A stretch of DNA of 64,000 nt. Source: Hymenobacter arizonensis. Its GTDB lineage: Bacteria; Bacteroidota; Bacteroidia; Cytophagales; Hymenobacteraceae. Both the position numbers and the translations under genes were made by a program. Positions 63,080 to 64,000 of the stretch are shown one piece after another. Numbering within the stretch: position 1 is the stretch's first letter; the number at the start of each line of letters is the position of its first letter. The notes below the pieces were generated by a model that was given only the letters and a program-made list of their open reading frames with translations, had not been told where the DNA came from and did no database searches. The stretch is taken from NCBI RefSeq assembly GCF_900115775.1, contig NZ_FOXS01000003.1, forward strand, positions 558,001-622,000, given 5' to 3'.

Positions 63080-63127
63080 GCTAGTTGTCAGTTGTTAGTG
63101 GTGGAGTTCTTATCCCTGACAACTAGC
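63080..63127. repeat. Short inverted repeat after paaN
   Basis: Arms GCTAGTTGTCAG and CTGACAACTAGC are perfect inverted copies with a 24-base spacer. It precedes the strong terminator and may be a small palindromic repeat. Confidence 0.6.
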
Positions 63128-63136
63128 TACTGACAC

Positions 63137-63178
63137 AAAAAAGGGCCGCCGCTTCAGTTGAAGCGGCGGCCCTTTTTT
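63137..63178. terminator. Bidirectional terminator between paaN and a small gene
   Basis: Stem AAAAAAGGGCCGCCGCTTCA / TGAAGCGGCGGCCCTTTTTT with a two-base loop: one of the strongest terminators in the window, active on both strands and ending at the convergent gene pair. Confidence 0.88.
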
Positions 63179-63180
63179 GT

Positions 63181-63441
63181 TTAAACTCCTTTGGTCCACT
63201 TATAATTTTTAGCGGCCTTGGTGGTTTTGAATCTCTCTTGTTTTCTGGGGTTTAGGTCGATGGTGGGGCGAATGTTGTTCACCGGCCGGAAGCGCATTTT
63301 GGTGGCTTTGCCTCTGGATGATTCAGAAGCGTGCTCGTAGTGATGCTTGGCTTTCAGGCGGGGTTTCTTTCCTTGGCCTTGAGCATAAGAGGCTGTTGTG
63401 GCAAGGAAAGGGAAGAGCAGCAATAAGAGTAACTTTTTCAT
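63181..63441 (-). CDS. Small exported basic protein
   Basis: An 86-residue protein with a signal peptide MKKLLLLLLFPFLATTASYA. The mature 65 residues are strongly basic (QGKKPRLKAKHHYEH, GKATKMRFRPVN, PRKQERFKTTKAAKNYKWTKG), with no recognised family. Charge suggests binding to an acidic partner such as polysaccharide or nucleic acid, but that is inference. Convergent with paaN. Confidence 0.65.
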   Translation of the reverse strand: MKKLLLLLLFPFLATTASYAQGQGKKPRLKAKHHYEHASESSRGKATKMRFRPVNNIRPTIDLNPRKQERFKTTKAAKNYKWTKGV

Positions 63442-63575
63442 GGCGAGTAAAGGCTAAAGCATAGGGGTCAGTGGGAAATAACCGGAGCCCAGACCGAGTG
63501 ATAATCAGCCTGAACCATTCCTTGAAACGCAGATATTTGCCAGGGGGTTGCGATATTCCGGATTGACTGCTGTGC

Positions 63576-63878
63576 TTACAAAATTTTGCGCAAGTCTTCG
63601 CGCAGGCTTTCGATGCCTTGCCGAATTTGGCCCCAGATGCCATGCTCCGACCCGTCGGTGGACGTGGGGGCCGAGCCTAACTGCTCGGCTAGGCGGGCGC
63701 GCTTGGCTTCGAGGGCTTCGGCGTGGGCCTGGTAGGTATTGGGCGAGCCGGCAGCAGTGGCGTGGGCTCGATTGTGCAGGGTCCGGATTTTGGCGTCTAG
63801 TTCGGCCAGGGCTTGGTGTAAGTCGTGTGCCGAAAGCTGGGGCGGGCGCTGGGCATCAGGGCCGGGGGTGCTGGACAT
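63576..63878 (-). CDS. Small predicted coiled-coil protein
   Basis: A 100-residue protein without signal peptide. The centre is helical with heptad-like spacing (LHQALAELDAKIRTLHNRAHA, AEALEAKRARLAEQLG) and the C terminus ends IWGQIRQGIESLREDLRKIL. No family recognised. Start is the ATG at 63878. Other ORFs covering this stretch on either strand have no family signal. Confidence 0.55.
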   Translation of the reverse strand: MSSTPGPDAQRPPQLSAHDLHQALAELDAKIRTLHNRAHATAAGSPNTYQAHAEALEAKRARLAEQLGSAPTSTDGSEHGIWGQIRQGIESLREDLRKIL

Positions 63879-64000
63879 GGGAATGAAGGAAAAGGCGTTG
63901 GTAAATGAAGCTGCTTGTTGTACTGCCTTCGGCTTCGAAAAGATGCCTCAGCAGCCTGCTGCTTGCGGCCAGCCAATGTTACCAACATAAGCGCAACAAA

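Noticed and set aside
63797..63988. A 63-codon minus-strand ORF at the right edge
   Set aside because: Overlaps the start of the coiled-coil gene in another frame, is Pro/Arg-rich without a family match, and shows no promoter.

Overview
The window is a piece of a high-G+C Bacteroidota chromosome. Evidence for the lineage: two proteins with gliding-motility/type IX secretion (T9SS) C-terminal domains in tandem and a third elsewhere, a PorP/SprF-like protein, a T9SS type A sorting tail on a subtilase, a three-gene sdhCAB operon of the Bacteroidota type with a five-helix cytochrome b, promoters of the TAnnTTTG type, and a lack of strong Shine-Dalgarno sequences. The gene set and base composition fit Cytophagales, most likely a Hymenobacter relative (inference). 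I saw no rRNA, tRNA, CRISPR array or insertion-sequence transposase.

Layout. 1-17.3 kb is mostly minus strand: a partial M2/ACE-like peptidase lipoprotein, MtfA-like peptidase with a SEC-C tail, an outer-membrane protein, an LMW-PTP-like gene, a DbpA-like RNA helicase, a YihY/BrkB membrane protein, a tandem DUF2062 pair, an FMN reductase, two MFS transporters, a metallopeptidase lipoprotein and sdhCAB. 17.5-31.2 kb holds surface and T9SS genes: two tandem ~985-residue paralogues whose 3' ends and terminators are nearly identical, fabD with a GT-C-like membrane protein, and a 1364-residue Ig-repeat protein with its PorP/SprF partner. 31.6-42.5 kb is mainly metabolism and stress: folK with an alpha/beta hydrolase, a polyprenyl diphosphate synthase, a zinc-ribbon protein, cytochrome P450, two tandem-domain universal stress proteins, a TlpA-like lipoprotein and aconitase. 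42.5-44.1 kb is a small anomalous patch: an A+T-rich orphan gene, a structured 179-bp palindromic element, a second copy of the aconitase terminator and a methyltransferase. 44-49 kb has EcsC, GT2, a diphthine-ammonia-ligase-like ATP pyrophosphatase, a membrane-anchored MutS-like ATPase and a DUF2459 protein. 49.5-58.3 kb has umuDC and a metal-efflux operon in which the RND pump and the TolC-type outer-membrane factor are one polypeptide. The right end has a T9SS-secreted subtilase, paaN and two small unknown genes.

The most unusual non-coding signal is a set of palindromic, non-autonomous repeats. A 158-160 bp element (ends TGTCATTGCGAG, central hairpin) occurs alone once and twice nested inside a second, longer palindrome; all three sit between converging genes. 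Other palindromes lie inside the sdh operon, beside umuC, between the GT2 and ATP-pyrophosphatase genes and upstream of both usp genes. The tandem T9SS paralogues look homogenised at their 3' ends by gene conversion.
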